Made by a program: the position numbers and the translations under genes. From a bacterium (GTDB lineage Bacteria; Chloroflexota; Dehalococcoidia; Tepidiformales; Tepidiformaceae), in contig CAMAUF010000179.1 of the NCBI GenBank assembly GCA_945861295.1, forward strand, positions 1 to 5,482: a stretch of DNA of 5,482 nt. The letters are read 5' to 3'. The notes under the pieces were generated by a model. It did not search any database. It had not been told where the DNA came from and was given only the letters and a program-made list of their open reading frames with translations. Shown here in pieces: positions 5,413-5,482 of this stretch. Within the stretch, counting starts at the first letter, position 1. Every line of letters starts with the position of its first letter.

Positions 5413-5482
5413 GTGATCGACTACTGATTCGAATGGGCTATCGCCTGCCGTCCCCTAACCCTCCCGAGCGGTACCATCGTCC
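5413..5482 (+). other. Region after the second SDR; possible promoter for a gene beyond the window
   Basis: No complete gene and no clear terminator hairpin are seen. TACCAT at 5472-5477 resembles the TACACT elements before the genes at 834 and 3623, and only 5 nt remain before the window ends. By analogy a start codon could lie at about 5485. This is a guess from pattern similarity. Confidence 0.2.

Overview
The window is GC-rich throughout and its genes are densely packed. It looks like the chromosome of a high-GC environmental bacterium. A Chloroflexota origin is my best guess, from the Thr/Pro-rich linker behind an unusual lipobox in the binding protein, the GTG starts, the apparently leaderless promoters and the ATTGAAAC-ending CRISPR repeat. 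No rRNA or marker gene confirms it.

Layout. (1) Positions 1-91 look like the terminus of an IS21-family insertion sequence: three related ~25-bp units ending in CA. (2) Positions 92-330 are the trailer end of a CRISPR array: one repeat missing its 5' half exactly at the IS junction, three full-length 37-bp repeats and three spacers. The array reads on + and no cas gene is present. The simplest reading is that an IS inserted into a CRISPR repeat and separated the last three spacers from their leader. (3) On the minus strand, reading from 3515 down to 394, are tupA (lipoprotein), tupB (permease), tupC (ATPase) and a small signal-peptide/single-TM protein with a His-rich tail. (4) On the plus strand, two short-chain dehydrogenases/reductases (SDRs) of different subtypes lie in tandem (3623-4447 and 4552-5412). 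The first is divergent from tupA across a 107-bp intergenic region.

How the parts work together. TupA captures tungstate outside the membrane, TupB is the channel and TupC supplies ATP. Imported tungsten would serve tungsten-cofactor enzymes such as aldehyde:ferredoxin oxidoreductase or formate dehydrogenase, none of which is visible here. The tup genes are separated by 9 bp and 3 bp, so they are almost certainly one transcript. The His-rich protein follows after 53 bp and may have its own promoter. The SDRs have intact catalytic residues and Asp residues that favour NAD(H), but their substrates cannot be read from sequence.

Regulatory signals. The His-rich gene and the first SDR share the same arrangement, TACACT followed by exactly 7 nt and then ATG with no Shine-Dalgarno, which suggests leaderless transcripts. 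tupA and the second SDR have good Shine-Dalgarno sequences. The most interesting point in the window is the IS/CRISPR-repeat junction at 91/92.
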